A stretch of DNA of 64,000 bases from Molanna angustata (GCA_963576475.1 OY754977.1:35073872-35137871); one strand, 5' to 3'; shown: positions 1-11,100, numbered from the stretch's first letter. Numbers and translations: made by a program. Notes: generated by a model not told the origin, from the letters alone.

Positions 1-660
1 GTGAGAGAAAGCTTATTGTGTGAGAGAGATAGGAGACCGCCATCTTTCTCGTCCCTACTCCTTGCTGTTTGCTGGTTGAGAGGTGACACCTGTATAACAA
101 TCGCACTTTCCGTTTTCACTGGGTTAAATACATGAAATGCTCCTGCATATCTGAAAGAAATATTTCAACCGTTGGCCTCTCATGGACTCCCACTTCGGTC
201 TAGAGAAGATAGAACCCTTGCCATCTCACCTCACGTTACAGATTATTATTCATCTTCCTTCACTATGTATTCATGCTGCCCGGCTATGGACAAATTTAGC
301 ATTTGATATTAGAACTGGCACATCACTTCCAATTTTCAAATCTCGTCTTAAATGCTCACTCTTCCTCTCAATTCCATAACGAACATATATCCCAATTTCA
401 CTTTCCATCCCTTTTGTTCGCTCCTCATCCTCTCCCTTCCCTTTCTGATTTATTTTCCTCTCCTTTCTGAATTTGTGTAATTTCTCACTTTTTGTTTTGC
501 TATCTTATACTGGTTGTCTTATTATGTATAAGCCGAAACTATGATATGTACTTTTGAAATCAGATGGTTGACTGGAAGAAATTGCCTCCAGGCAATAAGT
601 CCGCCATTTGTAGTATGTAATTTTATGTATGTTCAAAAAAGTGTTATATAAATAAATTAA
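1..660 (+). mobile_element. 3' remnant of an L2/CR1-like LINE
   Basis: The frame ending at 379 reads HAARLWTNLAFDIRTGTSLP then IFKSRLK. This is the 'RLWNxLPxxIRxxxSLxxFKxxLK' signature at the extreme C-terminus of L2/CR1-like non-LTR ORF2 proteins. Downstream, 'ggcaataagtccgcc' (near 593) and an AATAAATTAATTAATAAA-type tail near 650 look like the 3' end of a lepidopteran LINE. Only the tail survives, which is typical of 5' truncation. Family assignment is from memory of the motif; the 5' boundary may lie outside the window. Confidence 0.55.
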
Positions 661-1800
661 TTAATAAAAATTATCGTACAACAGTGATTAATCAATTGCC
701 ATCTTGTAACTCTATTGCGTAGCTGTGGATAAAAGTAAAAATAGTAATATCGCTATTAAAAAATAGGGGTTAGTGGTAAAAGGGTGTAAATTAAGGGTTA
801 ATTATATTTTGTAAATTGTCAAAAAAATTTTAAAAAAATCTGGGGAGAGCCACCCTTATCACCTAGGGGTATAAAAAGTAGCCTACAACCTATTCTCAGA
901 CCTACCAAATATACCCAAAAAAAATCATAAAAATCGGTCCAGCCGTTTCGGAGGAGTTCGATAACAAACACTGTGACACGAGATTTTTATAAATTAGAAA
1001 ATATTAGAATCGTATTTGCACATAGGCATATTAGTGATATTTTATTTTCAGTAATTCGTTGACAACAAATCACTAAGCTATTACAAGTTAACGGGAGGTG
1101 ATACAGTCGAGATCTTTAGTGAGAACATGCGTACAACATATAAATACAAATTAGTGGTCCTAACTCGATTTTGCAAAAAATGTCAGATACGACAGTTAGT
1201 CAGCAGAGGGACGACATGACATGGGACATCTTTCACAAACATTATTATGCATAAAATAAAGATTGTTGTTAAGTTTTGAGTTATTGGTTATGATATTATT
1301 TGATACTATTATTTTTACATGATTATTTCGTTGTTGTGTCGTCACTTTATCATGTGGCAAGTATGTTGGTAGATAATTATTGTCAATGAATTTCCAGAAT
1401 AGTCCTCTTAATCAAAATAAGGCACCCATAAATTATCGGAGATGATCTGTTAAGTTGGTGGACCTAATGTGAGTACTGTACCTTCAACCTTCAGTTTTCA
1501 AAAGCGAGGCCATGAATATGAATGAGATGTGATAGGTACCTATATACTGGATGTGATTTAGTATAAAGACATTGCATCGTCTTCGCCGTATCTCATCCTA
1601 CATACACATTATAATATTTATGATATTACACATGACATTAGAGAATCTAAGGCAGTAAGCAATTATTTGTATGTCCATAGTAGTTAATAATTACTCGTGC
1701 AGATTATCCATGATTAATGAACTATTAAACCACTAATAGTTTTGGAATAGTTTACTCGGGAAATATAAAATATTATTATGATACTGTTGCAGGTGATTCA
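661..1800. other. gene-free AT-rich stretch with a LINE-like tail
   Basis: No coding sequence is seen on either strand. The part near 836-1010 contains 'aaaatcggtccagccgtttc' followed by 'aacactgtgacacgag'. Strings of this kind recur at the 3' ends of insect RTE-like or CR1-like LINEs, so this is probably a short retrotransposon tail. The rest (1011-1800) shows only simple AT-rich sequence. Confidence 0.35.
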
Positions 1801-2089
1801 ATTTATATTTAAAAAAATAAATTTGCCGCATTCCTCGTGGCCAAAGCAGCTACAAACCACATCAAAGGATGTCGGTTAGGCTCGCTCCACATCGGCAGCC
1901 ATAGACGTGACACCTGGAGAGCCGAAATGGATCGGCGCAGCACCATTCGGCGAGAGAATCGCTTTCCTGCTGAGTTTTGAAAGCGCTCCAAACGCTGTTG
2001 GGTCGCGCTGGAACCTGGAGCAACGGCCTGCATCTCCTTGAGACTCACCCCGCCGCCGTTCGCTCCCGACAGTCACCCAACCGGCATTT

Positions 2090-2560
2090 GTCGGTGTTTG
2101 GGACCCGAGATTGCTTTCGCCGATAACCTTCCCCCTTCGCCCATCGACGACGGTCCGTTCCGGCATTGAAGGTGCATCAGCACGTTCATGGCTGTGAAGG
2201 AATGACTATGTGTGCCCCAGAACTCAACAATATTATGTCTCCGGGCACGAGAAATGCGGTTACTCATCCTTCGGCTGTTCGGTAAACTTCCTGTCCGATG
2301 CGCGACTTTTCGACTGCCCATGTCTCACATTTTCGAGGTTTTGTAGCTTATCAAAAAAAAAATGTTAGGGTTTTTTTACACTGTTCATATTTTTTAATCG
2401 TCTTTGTTTGTGTGTGGTGTTGACGCGACCTCTCCTGTTTGTGTCTGGGACCCGAGGTTGCTTTCGCCGATAGCCTTGCCCCTTCGCCCATCGGCGACGA
2501 TCCATTCCGGCATTGGCGGTGTATCAGCACGCCCATGGTCGAGAAGAGGAAATTATGTGT
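2090..2560. repeat. dispersed direct repeat, two copies
   Basis: A segment beginning 'gggacccgag' and ending 'tgtgtgccccagaa' occurs at about 2097-2222 and again at about 2444-2570, roughly 85 percent identical by eye and in the same orientation. No homology is recognised. The moderately GC-rich sequence and the open minus-strand frames (1809-2536) suggest part of an unrecognised mobile element, but the frames show no familiar motif. Confidence 0.5.
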
Positions 2561-2578
2561 GCCCCAGAAAACTATATA

Positions 2579-2627
2579 TGTGACAATTTTATTTTATGTG
2601 ACAATTTTATTTTATGTGACAATATTT
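2579..2627. repeat. 18-bp tandem repeat, about 3 units
   Basis: The unit TGTGACAATTTTATTTTA starts at 2579, 2597 and 2615; the third unit diverges after 'tgtgacaat'. It follows the second copy of the dispersed repeat directly. Confidence 0.8.
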
Positions 2628-3306
2628 CGGCTGTGTTTGTTTTAAAGATATTTATTTTAATTGAATTCATTTTAACGTGTGACGTCCAATATTGACTCTT
2701 ATTTATTTTCAATTTGTGACCTCCTAATTTATTGCCAATTTTAATTATTTATTTTAATACTTTATGTTGTGACATGACCGTGCCGTCTGACGTTTGTGCG
2801 CTGACACTTGACATTTGTGTATCGTCAGACCACGGCTTCAATTATTGTTGAGATTTTTATTCATCTCGTTCGGCGATTATGTGTGGACACTCAAATTCCA
2901 TTTCAATTGGAAAAAAGTGAGCTCTACCTCCGAGCCTCTTGAGAGGAGGGTATCAGTGTGCTGGTTTGGCGCCGAATTCAAACAATAGAAAACGCGAACC
3001 GGGGAGGTCGCGTCATCTGGAAGAGAAGAGGAAACTACGCCAGGTACGACAGTTCGTTTATCATATGCCACGTGTTTTTCTTTGTTTCTGTTTTGTTTTT
3101 GTTCTTTCTGTTACTCTATTTGCTTGTGTTATTTATTAATTTGCCATGGACTTTGTTAACAATAATGATATTCTGAATAAATGCGCCGTACTTAAAGAAT
3201 TCAAAATGTCACCATTATTTGCTCTCACCATCGTTTGGTTTCTGTGCGGGCGTTCTAGGTTCGATCCCTAGCAGAGGAGAAATTTTTTGAAATTAATTTC
3301 TCACGC
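2628..3306. other. gene-free stretch with a tRNA-like B-box remnant
   Basis: No gene is seen. Near 3257-3280 'ctaggttcgatccctag' forms a tRNA T-arm-like palindrome containing a pol III B box (GGTTCGATCC). No complete tRNA can be folded around it, so it is probably the head of a decayed tRNA-derived SINE. 'Tggcgccgaattc' near 2965 looks only weakly like an LTR primer-binding site. Confidence 0.3.
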
Positions 3307-3321
3307 TAATATTACTTCCTA

Positions 3322-5913
3322 ATAGTAGGATATGCGCCTGGAAACTCCGATAGTGAAAGTGATAAGGATGACTTTTGGAACAGTGTGACCGAAATAATAA
3401 ATGAGAAAAAAGATAATGAAAGAGTGATTCTGGCTGGAGATCTAAATGGATGGGTTGGTGTCCGTAGGAAAGATTATGAGTCTGTCCTTGGACCCCACGG
3501 TGATAGCAGAGTGAATGACAATGGTAAGAGACTACTGGAAGTGTGCACGGAAGGGAATTTATTTGTGGCGAATTCAGTATTCAGCCACAAAAGAGTTCAC
3601 CAGTATACATGGGAAAGGGGGAATGAAAGGTCGATAATAGACTATGTATGTGTTGACGCCGCACTAAGGAAAGCGACAGTGGACACTAGAGTGTACAGGG
3701 GCGCGGATCTGGAGACAGATCACTACTTGGTGATATCAAGAATTGTTCTGTTTACTGGCTGGCGCTCTAAAACACACCGAAGTGAACCACCGAAGCGAAC
3801 CAAAGTAGAAAGGCTGCAAGATGAGAGTGTAAGAAAACAATATGCGAAAGATACGGAAAGCGAACTTCTTAGAGCAATACACAGGAGTGAAAATATCGAG
3901 GAAGCATGGACGACACTGAAAGAGACCGTATGTAAGACAGCGAAAAAGGTATGTGGTATTGCTAAAAGAGGTGGAATGAAAGGCGATGCATGGTGGAGTG
4001 AGAGAGTTAAGATAGTTGTGGGTGAAAAGAAGAAAGCATGGATGGCATTAATAGCCGCGAAAGGATCGAATTATGAAGAAAGAGCAAAAGAGAATTATAA
4101 AGTGTGCAAGAATTTGATTTTCATTTTGATTTCCATCTTTTTCCCTTTTTACTGTGTCAAAGACACAGTAAAAAGGGAAAAAGATGGTATAAAAGAGAAA
4201 GAAAGCCTGAAAATAGCCAACGACTTTCCTGGAAACATGAAAATGTTCTGGAAAGGCGTAGCGAAAAGAAAAAATGGAACTGTGAAAGCTTCGAAAGGAA
4301 TATATGATAAAGATGGAAAAATAATTATGGACGAAGACGGCGTGAAAGAACGATGGAAAGAATATTTCAAGGAACTGTATGATAGCCGAGTAAGTGGGGA
4401 CGTGAGTCAGAGAATATGGCATGTAAGCGAAAGTGATAAGGATGAAATAACGCAAGAAGAAGTGTTTGAAGCAGTAAAACACGCGAAAGCGGGGAAAGCT
4501 GCCGGGTATGACAGTGTATCAGCTGAACTTATAAAATATGGTGGTGAACAGACGTTGGAGTGGTGTCTCTCTCTTTTCAACAAATGTTGGGAAGAAGGAC
4601 ACACTCCCTCAGACTGGAGAAATGCAGTCGTGGTACCTTTGTATAAAGGTAAAGGATCGAAGCTCGACTGCAAAAACTATAGAGCCATAAGTTTGCTAAG
4701 CTCAGTTGGTAAGATGTATGCAAGGATCCTGGATCAAAGAGTGCGAAAGATTACAGAAAGCAAGATATGGGATGTCCAAGGTGCGTTTGTGGGCGACAGA
4801 GGATGTATAGACCAATTTTTTTCTCTGCGCACGGTCACAGAAAAGGTTCTGGATAAAAATCAGAAAATTTTCTGTGCCTTCATAGACCTAGAAAAGGCGT
4901 ATGATAAAGTTGTTAGAGAAAAATTATGGGATATACTAGCAGTGTATGGAGTGAAGAGCAAACTAATACGCGCAATCGCGTCATTATATGAGAACAGCGA
5001 AGCATGTGTTCGTGTCAACGACACAGTGACAACGTGGTTTTCTATAAATAATGGCGTTAGACAAGGGTGCGTGCTATCTCCATGGCTCTTTAACTTGTAC
5101 ATTGATTTCTGCATTAGAGCCCTTAAGGATGAAAGCAAGGGTCTGAAATTGAGTACTGTAATGGTGCGAGATTTGATGTATGCAGACGATAAAGTTCTTT
5201 TAGCAGAAAGTATGGAAGAGTTACAGTATCTTGTAAGTATGGTATATGAAGGATGTATAGAGAATGGACTTAGGATGAATGCCAGCAAATCAAAGACAAT
5301 GGTCTTTGAAAAGAGTGAAAGCAGAACAGCGTGTAAAGTAAGAGTAGAGAACGAATGGCTTGAGCAAGTCGACGAATATGTATACTTGGGAAGCATATTT
5401 CAACGGAACGGACGACTCGATAAAGAGATCGAAAGAAGAGTTATGGCAGGAAACAGAGTGAATGGAGCACTGAGACCAATTATGAATGATCGCAACATAT
5501 CAATGGATGCCAAAGTTGCCATTCATAACGCCATCGTAGTGCCAACCCTGACGTATGCAAGTGAAACCTGGACATGGCAGAAGACGCATGAAAGTAGAAT
5601 AAATGCAGTTGAAATGAGATCGTTAAGAAGGATTTGTAATAGAACGATGTATGACCGGGTAAGAAACGAGGATATAAGGAAAGAATGTAGGATTAAGAAA
5701 GATGTCATTACTAGAATGAAAGTGAACACATTGAGATGGTTTGGTCACATGGGGAGAATGAATGAGGAGCGCCTGACGAAGAAAATATACAGAGCGGAAA
5801 GGAATGGAATGAGAGGTCGGGGACGCCCAAGAAAGGGATGGCACGACCATGTGAACGAAATTTTGAAAGACGGAAATGTTAGAAGTGTGAGCAATAGACG
5901 AATAGAGCAATAG
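3322..5913 (+). CDS. partial APE-type endonuclease/reverse transcriptase of LINE family A
   Basis: The frame is open from about 3310 and element homology begins near 3322 (IVGYAPGNSD). The endonuclease part shows VILAGDLNGWVG, SIIDYVCVDA and ETDHYLV, the usual catalytic D-N, ID and SDH-like blocks. The reverse transcriptase part has DWRNAVVVPLYKGKG, the D-containing [32 protein letters not shown], and the catalytic YADD near nt 5179. The C-terminus has the RWFGHMGRM and [14 protein letters not shown] blocks common to RTE-like elements. There is no RNase H domain. The protein would copy element RNA at a nicked target. There is no true start codon because the element is 5' truncated; the first in-frame candidates (GTG at 3385) are not meaningful. 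A 25 bp inverted duplication at 4133-4187 inserts foreign hydrophobic residues without breaking the frame. Confidence 0.85.
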   Translation: MVGYAPGNSDSESDKDDFWNSVTEIINEKKDNERVILAGDLNGWVGVRRKDYESVLGPHGDSRVNDNGKRLLEVCTEGNLFVANSVFSHKRVHQYTWERGNERSIIDYVCVDAALRKATVDTRVYRGADLETDHYLVISRIVLFTGWRSKTHRSEPPKRTKVERLQDESVRKQYAKDTESELLRAIHRSENIEEAWTTLKETVCKTAKKVCGIAKRGGMKGDAWWSERVKIVVGEKKKAWMALIAAKGSNYEERAKENYKVCKNLIFILISIFFPFYCVKDTVKREKDGIKEKESLKIANDFPGNMKMFWKGVAKRKNGTVKASKGIYDKDGKIIMDEDGVKERWKEYFKELYDSRVSGDVSQRIWHVSESDKDEITQEEVFEAVKHAKAGKAAGYDSVSAELIKYGGEQTLEWCLSLFNKCWEEGHTPSDWRNAVVVPLYKGKGSKLDCKNYRAISLLSSVGKMYARILDQRVRKITESKIWDVQGAFVGDRGCIDQFFSLRTVTEKVLDKNQKIFCAFIDLEKAYDKVVREKLWDILAVYGVKSKLIRAIASLYENSEACVRVNDTVTTWFSINNGVRQGCVLSPWLFNLYIDFCIRALKDESKGLKLSTVMVRDLMYADDKVLLAESMEELQYLVSMVYEGCIENGLRMNASKSKTMVFEKSESRTACKVRVENEWLEQVDEYVYLGSIFQRNGRLDKEIERRVMAGNRVNGALRPIMNDRNISMDAKVAIHNAIVVPTLTYASETWTWQKTHESRINAVEMRSLRRICNRTMYDRVRNEDIRKECRIKKDVITRMKVNTLRWFGHMGRMNEERLTKKIYRAERNGMRGRGRPRKGWHDHVNEILKDGNVRSVSNRRIEQ
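4133..4187. repeat. perfect 25-bp inverted repeat inside the RT ORF
   Basis: The arms 4133-4157 and 4163-4187 are exact reverse complements around the 5-nt loop CAAAG. The right arm encodes the expected DTVKREKDG. The left arm, read in the same frame, gives SIFFPFYCV, so it appears to be an inverted copy of the right arm added in frame. Confidence 0.95.
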
Positions 5914-6474
5914 ACATGTATGAGACGATGCATGAATGTGGACGAGGCGAGGGATGCGTGCCAGGATAGAAAAATGTGGCGTTCGGTTCTCTCTGCCTAC
6001 CCCGCAAGGGACATGGCGTGATGGTATGTATGTATGTATGTAATATTACTTAATGCATTATTCCACCTGTCGATTTGTTCAGGAGAACTTTGTTCTCATA
6101 TCGACAATGTTTCAAGCCAGGATACGCGAGAATTGTATGCAGAGGTCTACTTTTTTCACGGCTTTTCCAACTTTGAAGTCAAAAAACACCAACTTAGCCC
6201 CAAGTAACAATTTTCGACGCTATCAGTCCTGACAGACGGTATTTTGTCTTAAAATTGCATTATGTCGCACTTTTTAAAGCAAAACGGTAAAATTTTGCCT
6301 TTTTTTAAAGCACAATTGTCTCAAAATCGTTCACCTTAAAAAAAGCAATTCTAAGCCACCAAAATAATATTAAGGCAAATGACCCGTAAAAGCACTTTCA
6401 AGTATAAAGAGGCTTCGCAGCATATATATGTTCCATACACGGATTTACTCAGAATTCAGAGTAGAACATTTCGT

Positions 6475-6602
<128 letters not shown>

Positions 6603-6667
6603 TATAACTTTTGATCCGCTCAATTTACAGAGGCCAAAATTTCAGAATATATTAGCCTACAAAAAAG

Positions 6668-6857
6668 GATGGGTGGATGGCAGAGCGGTTAGCGCGCTGG
6701 GTTAGTAATCCAGTGGTCGCGAGTTCGAATCCTGCCTCGACCGATCTCGTTCACCTATAGGACAAGCATTTATGCTTAGTTTAGGGAACGTAGGAAGATG
6801 TATATGTACTTGTTTAACAAGGGCATATTCATTTTTAAAAAAAAAAAAAAAAAACTT
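6668..6857 (+). mobile_element. tRNA-derived SINE (family A), most complete copy
   Basis: The head carries a pol III A box TGGCAGAGCGG (6678-6688) and a B box GTTCGAATC (6723-6731), followed by an unrelated body ('acctataggacaagcattta', 'gggaacgtaggaagatgta') and an A-rich tail. It interrupts the AT-rich repeat at 'gcctacaaaa'; copies 2 and 3 of that repeat are uninterrupted there and serve as empty sites. Other copies or pieces: 19775-19855 (+), 32748-32880 (-), 45655-45740 (+) and 63905-64000 (-). It depends on a LINE for mobility. Confidence 0.88.
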
Positions 6858-7466
6858 TTATATTCAGAATTTTGAATTTTTGTTTCAGTCAGGGGTTATC
6901 AACTTTTGAATTTTTACTTTATTTTTCCATATATCTCAGAAACCATAAAAGCTAGAACGCTGAAAATTGGTACAAATATAGACAAATACAAAATCTCAAA
7001 TTAGTTTATTCAAAAAAATTCCAGGGTTTCTGAAACATTTTTTATTAAGAAAAATATTTTTTTTATGATAAATTGATGAGTTTAACTGCCTATATTACCA
7101 ATTTTTTTAAAAATATCGAAAAAAGCGGAAACACCCCAACTAGATAATTTAATTTTCTATAAAAATTTTATATATAAAAGAAGTACATTTCAATTATTTT
7201 TCAACAATTTTTTATAAAAATTGAATTTAGTGACGACATCGCTTCATACAATTTGTATGGCAGTTACCTATGCACAATATCAAAAAAGACTTACATAATA
7301 GTTTGATACTTCATCTCCAAACATACAATACATACCATCATGCTGTTTTCATATTCTGGGTAGGAAAAGAGGACTGACCTCCATAATATCCTATTTTGAC
7401 TACCTAGGTACATGTGTTGTATAGAAAACAAAATAACTTAAAATATTAAATAATTTGTATTTATGG

Positions 7467-7532
7467 GTATGTATAGTTGAAGAATAAGTACCAAACTATT
7501 TGGTTTGGTACTTATTCTTCAACTATACATAC
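7467..7532. repeat. perfect 30-bp hairpin at the end of the AT-rich repeat
   Basis: Arms 7467-7496 and 7503-7532 are exact reverse complements with a 6-nt loop. One arm also occurs, diverged, at 58738 where copy 3 of the AT-rich repeat starts, so the palindrome marks an element end. Confidence 0.92.
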
Positions 7533-8093
7533 TATTGCTATCGACAGTTGGATCTCATGTGTTACATGCAACTAGTTATATGCATCTATTTGGTTGATTA
7601 GCTGCAACAATACAAAATATTAATATAATAAATAATTATGAACAAATCTTTTTGCATTACTTATGATATTATGAACATTTCATATATTTACGTAGGTATT
7701 TCAACAAGAATTTTAAAAGGTCTGGGTCTTATAAATTATCATTTTGTAAAATAAATTACAACCAAATGATAGTATTTTGTGAAAAAAAATCAATGCTGCC
7801 TCCAAGTCAGCATTGAAAAAATTACATTTTTGAAAGTAAATACCTTTTTATCTGTTTTTCGATGCTAATAAATATTTTTTTTAAACTAGCAACAATTACC
7901 ATTGTCAATGACAGTTGTCTCCATAGAAAAGAGTACATACCATACATCCTGGCCAAAACCAAACATCACAGTATATAACATGTTTTTAATTCAATGCAAA
8001 CATCCAAAATCAGTTTATTTTAAATTTTCTTAAATTTCAGTTACTTTTAAAATTAATATTTAATTACAATCGATTTATATTTTCTTATGAATT
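7533..8093. other. upstream region of CDK7
   Basis: About 560 bp of AT-rich sequence between the repeat hairpin and the CDK7 start codon. It must hold the 5' UTR and promoter unless an upstream non-coding exon exists. I see no TATA-Inr arrangement I would defend. Confidence 0.4.
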
Positions 8094-8147
8094 ATGGAAG
8101 AACGTGTTCTACCTTACGAGAAAATTGACTTCTTAGGTGAAGGACAG
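8094..8147 (+). CDS. CDK7: CDK7 exon 1
   Basis: It encodes 18 residues from the start ATG to the first half of the glycine-rich loop ([18 protein letters not shown]) and ends in phase 0 before GTATAG. The match to the family N-terminus and the in-phase join to exon 2 fix this start. Confidence 0.93.
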
Positions 8148-11100
8148 GTATAGGCTAACAATATATTATTTTGTATTTTATTTTTTAATTAAATGTATAA
8201 CCACATTTAAATTTTTAGCAGCTGTAAAATTCTTTCATTTAGTTTTAACTTTCATACTTCACATTAACATTAATAATTTAATACAAGGGTCAATCCGCGT
8301 CAGTTCAACCCAGTTCAACCACACCATGCCACCCAACGTCTCAGATTTTGATGAAACTTGGCATGATTATTCTATTCATTGATGTTAGTAACCATACAAA
8401 ATTGTTTTGCTCTATCTCTAACGGTTTAGATTTTACAGCATCTTAAAATTTTTGGATTTTTGCAAATTTTATCATTCGGCGGTAGAAAACTAGTTTTGTT
8501 TTCCGATGAAAAATAATTTATATCTTTCTTGATTACCAACCAATGTTGATGATTTTTTTTTTAAAGTATACATCAATATGTGAGGAATAATTAAAAAAAT
8601 GAACAAAGCTACCAAGTGTTTATTGGGGGCCGGAAAAAAATCTTAAAATGTCATTTTTAGGATTTTTAAAACAAAATTTAGAGTTCTACGGTAAATGTCA
8701 TATCTCGTAAAGGGAAAAGGATAATCGTGATTTTTTTTTATTTGCTTTTGTTCTATGAGATATGCTCTACCACATGAAACAATAAAAATAGTGGGTATTT
8801 CTACTCTTCTGTTATTTTTGCCACTTCAAAACACAAAAATGTGTTAATTTATTAATTGTACTAAAAATTATAAAAATAATAATTTATCTAATAGAAATAA
8901 CAACATTTGATAGGTTTATTTCTATTGAATATAGTTTTAATAAGAAAAATAATCATGAATAATAAAACAATCTCTACGTTTAATAATATAGTTTAAAAAT
9001 TTGTGGGTTTTTTACTCCTTTATTATTAAGGTTTACAATTCTTAGCATTGAAACAGGATTAGGTCATTGTACTTTGAAACTTTTCTATATTGTCATATTT
9101 TGATTGGACACTTATCATACATTCTTGAGAAAACTGAAAGGTTCTTCCAGTCATTGTTTTTGGGGGTTCCACCATAGCAATAATATGAGGAACGGGCACA
9201 ACACATGCATCTTCCTTCTTGGGCCAAAAAAATTATGTTGATGGTCCGTGGGGATGTAGAAACTGTATAGTGACATCTTTTTCTTTAGCATTTACCTCAC
9301 TAACCATGCCAAAGTACCATTTACCTCACTAACCATGCCAAAGTACCATTTACCTCACTAACCATGCCAAAGTACCATTTACCTCACTAACCATGCCAAA
9401 GTACCATTTACCTCACTAACCATGCCAAAGTACCATTTACCTCACTAACCATGCCAAAGTACCATTTACCTCACTAACCATGCCAAAGTACCATAAGCTG
9501 TCATAAACACAACCAATTAACCCAGGGTTCAAATTTTCCAATTTTACAAGAAAATTTTGCTGGTTGTTGAATAAATTACAAATAATAGCTGCTTTTCGTC
9601 CCTGCTAATTCTTCTAGCCTCAATTATTCCCAAATCATTTAGTGGCTGAAAATTGTGAAATGATCTTGTCCCTGGAAGAGTTAGAACATCTTTGAAGCGA
9701 CTTTCTAAAGCAGAATGAGTTAATTCAACCGCTTCTTTAGAAATAAAGTGGAAACTGATTTTTTCAATTCTGGTCTTGCAAAAGTCAATCAGTTCAGTTA
9801 TTATTTGTTTTTCCAGGGGTCATTGAAAACTTTCCCTCCGAGCTAAGCGCTTCACAGTACCTCCTATTCCATCACATTCTGTTTTGCCATGGCTGGTTGC
9901 AAGTACAATGACCTAATCCTGTTTCAATGCTAAGAATTGTAAACCTTAATAATAAAGGAGTAAAAAACCCACAAATTTTTAAACTATATTATTAAACGTA
10001 GAGATTGTTTTATTATTCATGATTATTTTTCTTATTAAAACTATATTCAATAGAAATAAACCTATCAAATGTTGTTATTTCTATTAGATAAATTATTATT
10101 TTTATAATTTTTTAGTACAATTAATAAATTAACACATTTTTTTGTTTTGAAGTGGCAAAAATAACAGAAGAGTAGAAATACCCACTATTTTTATTGTTTC
10201 ATGTGGTAGAGCATATCTCTTAGAACAAAAGCAAATAAAAAATCACGATTATCCTTTTCCCTTTACGAGATATTACATTTACCGTATAACTCTAAATTTT
10301 GTTTTAAAAATCCTAAAAATGACATTTTAAGATTTTTTTCTGGCCCCAAATAAACACTTGGTAGCTTTGTTCATTTTTTTAATTATTCCTCACATATTGA
10401 TGTTTATTTAAAAAAAAAATCATCAACATTGGTTGAAAATCAAAAAAGATATAAACTATTTTTCATCGGAAAACAAAACTAGTTTTCTACCGCCGAATGA
10501 TAAAATTTGCAAAAATCCAAAAACTTTAAGAGGATGTAAAATCTAAACCGTTAGAGATAGAGCAAAACAATTTGGTATGGTTACTAACATCAATGAATAG
10601 AATAATCATGCCAAGTTTCATCAAAATCTGAGATGTTGGGTGGCAAAATCATTTTTTTGTGGTTGAATTGGTATGGATTTACCCACAATTGAAGTTTTGT
10701 TTAATATATCTCATAACGTATTCTCCGGTGGAATTTAGCTGATATTGCTATTATTAATAAGTGGATTTTTATAATTCTGATCTATTGACTTTGTTGATTT
10801 GAAATAATATTTTACGTGATAGTTTTGTGTTATATTGAGGTTCAATGCTCCAAATTTTTGCAAGCAGCTTAGTGACAATATGTATGCACCTACTACTAAA
10901 ACCATTTCTTTGAATGAATGCTTTTTGTGTTTTGTTTTAAATGGCAGTGATTGTAATGTATCAACTGGCATTCTTTTTACCAATATATTGTGTGATTATT
11001 TATTAAAAACAAATTAGTTTCTATTAAATTATCTTAATTATGCTGGACAAGTTTAAGTTAATTTCTATTTGCAGTTTGCCACGGTATACAAAGCGAGAGA

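Larger units (their letters stand above)
3318..6040 (+). mobile_element. 5'-truncated RTE-like LINE (family A) with target duplication
   Basis: This is the longest of several copies of one non-LTR family here. It is bounded by the 11 bp target duplication TAATATTACTT at 3307-3317 and 6041-6051. It ends in a TATG-repeat tail after the 3' UTR string 'ggttctctctgcctac', also seen near 17390, 22590, 44450 and, degraded, 61590. The body encodes the C-terminal part of an apurinic endonuclease domain followed by reverse transcriptase. The 5' half of the endonuclease is missing, as expected from incomplete target-primed reverse transcription, so this copy is not autonomous. Confidence 0.9.
8287..10684. 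mobile_element. long-inverted-repeat DNA transposon in CDK7 intron 1
   Basis: Two arms of about 780 bp (8287-9075 and about 9905-10684) are near-perfect inverted copies around an 830 bp centre. The tips read GGGTCAATCC on the left and, reversed, GGGTAAATCC on the right. They are flanked by ACAA at 8283-8286 and 10685-10688, a plausible 4 bp target duplication. The centre carries, on the minus strand, a decayed piece of a transposase-like protein related to the intact 34289-36424 gene, plus a seven-fold 29 bp repeat. The element is therefore an internally deleted, non-autonomous copy of a long-TIR transposon. Confidence 0.82.

Noticed and set aside
1809..2536. Overlapping minus-strand frames of 60-96 codons in the GC-richer region
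   Set aside because: Frames lack known motifs and overlap each other in different frames; the DNA is better described as a two-copy repeat.
2877..3080. LTR and primer-binding site ('tggcgccgaattc' near 2965)
   Set aside because: The match to a primer-binding site is short, no second LTR or gag/pol follows, and no TG...CA boundary is evident.
4048..5396. 144- and 178-codon minus-strand frames
   Set aside because: They are shadows of the purine-rich reverse transcriptase ORF on the plus strand.
6671..6745. Functional tRNA gene
   Set aside because: The head is tRNA-like, but it is followed by a conserved body and A-rich tail repeated elsewhere; it is a SINE.
8137..8382. 81-codon frame starting just after CDK7 exon 1
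   Set aside because: It lies in intron 1 and runs into the inverted repeat of a transposon; no homology.
9289..9491. Regular 29-bp direct repeats as a CRISPR array
   Set aside because: Units are contiguous with no spacers and lie in an intron of a eukaryotic kinase gene; this is a minisatellite.
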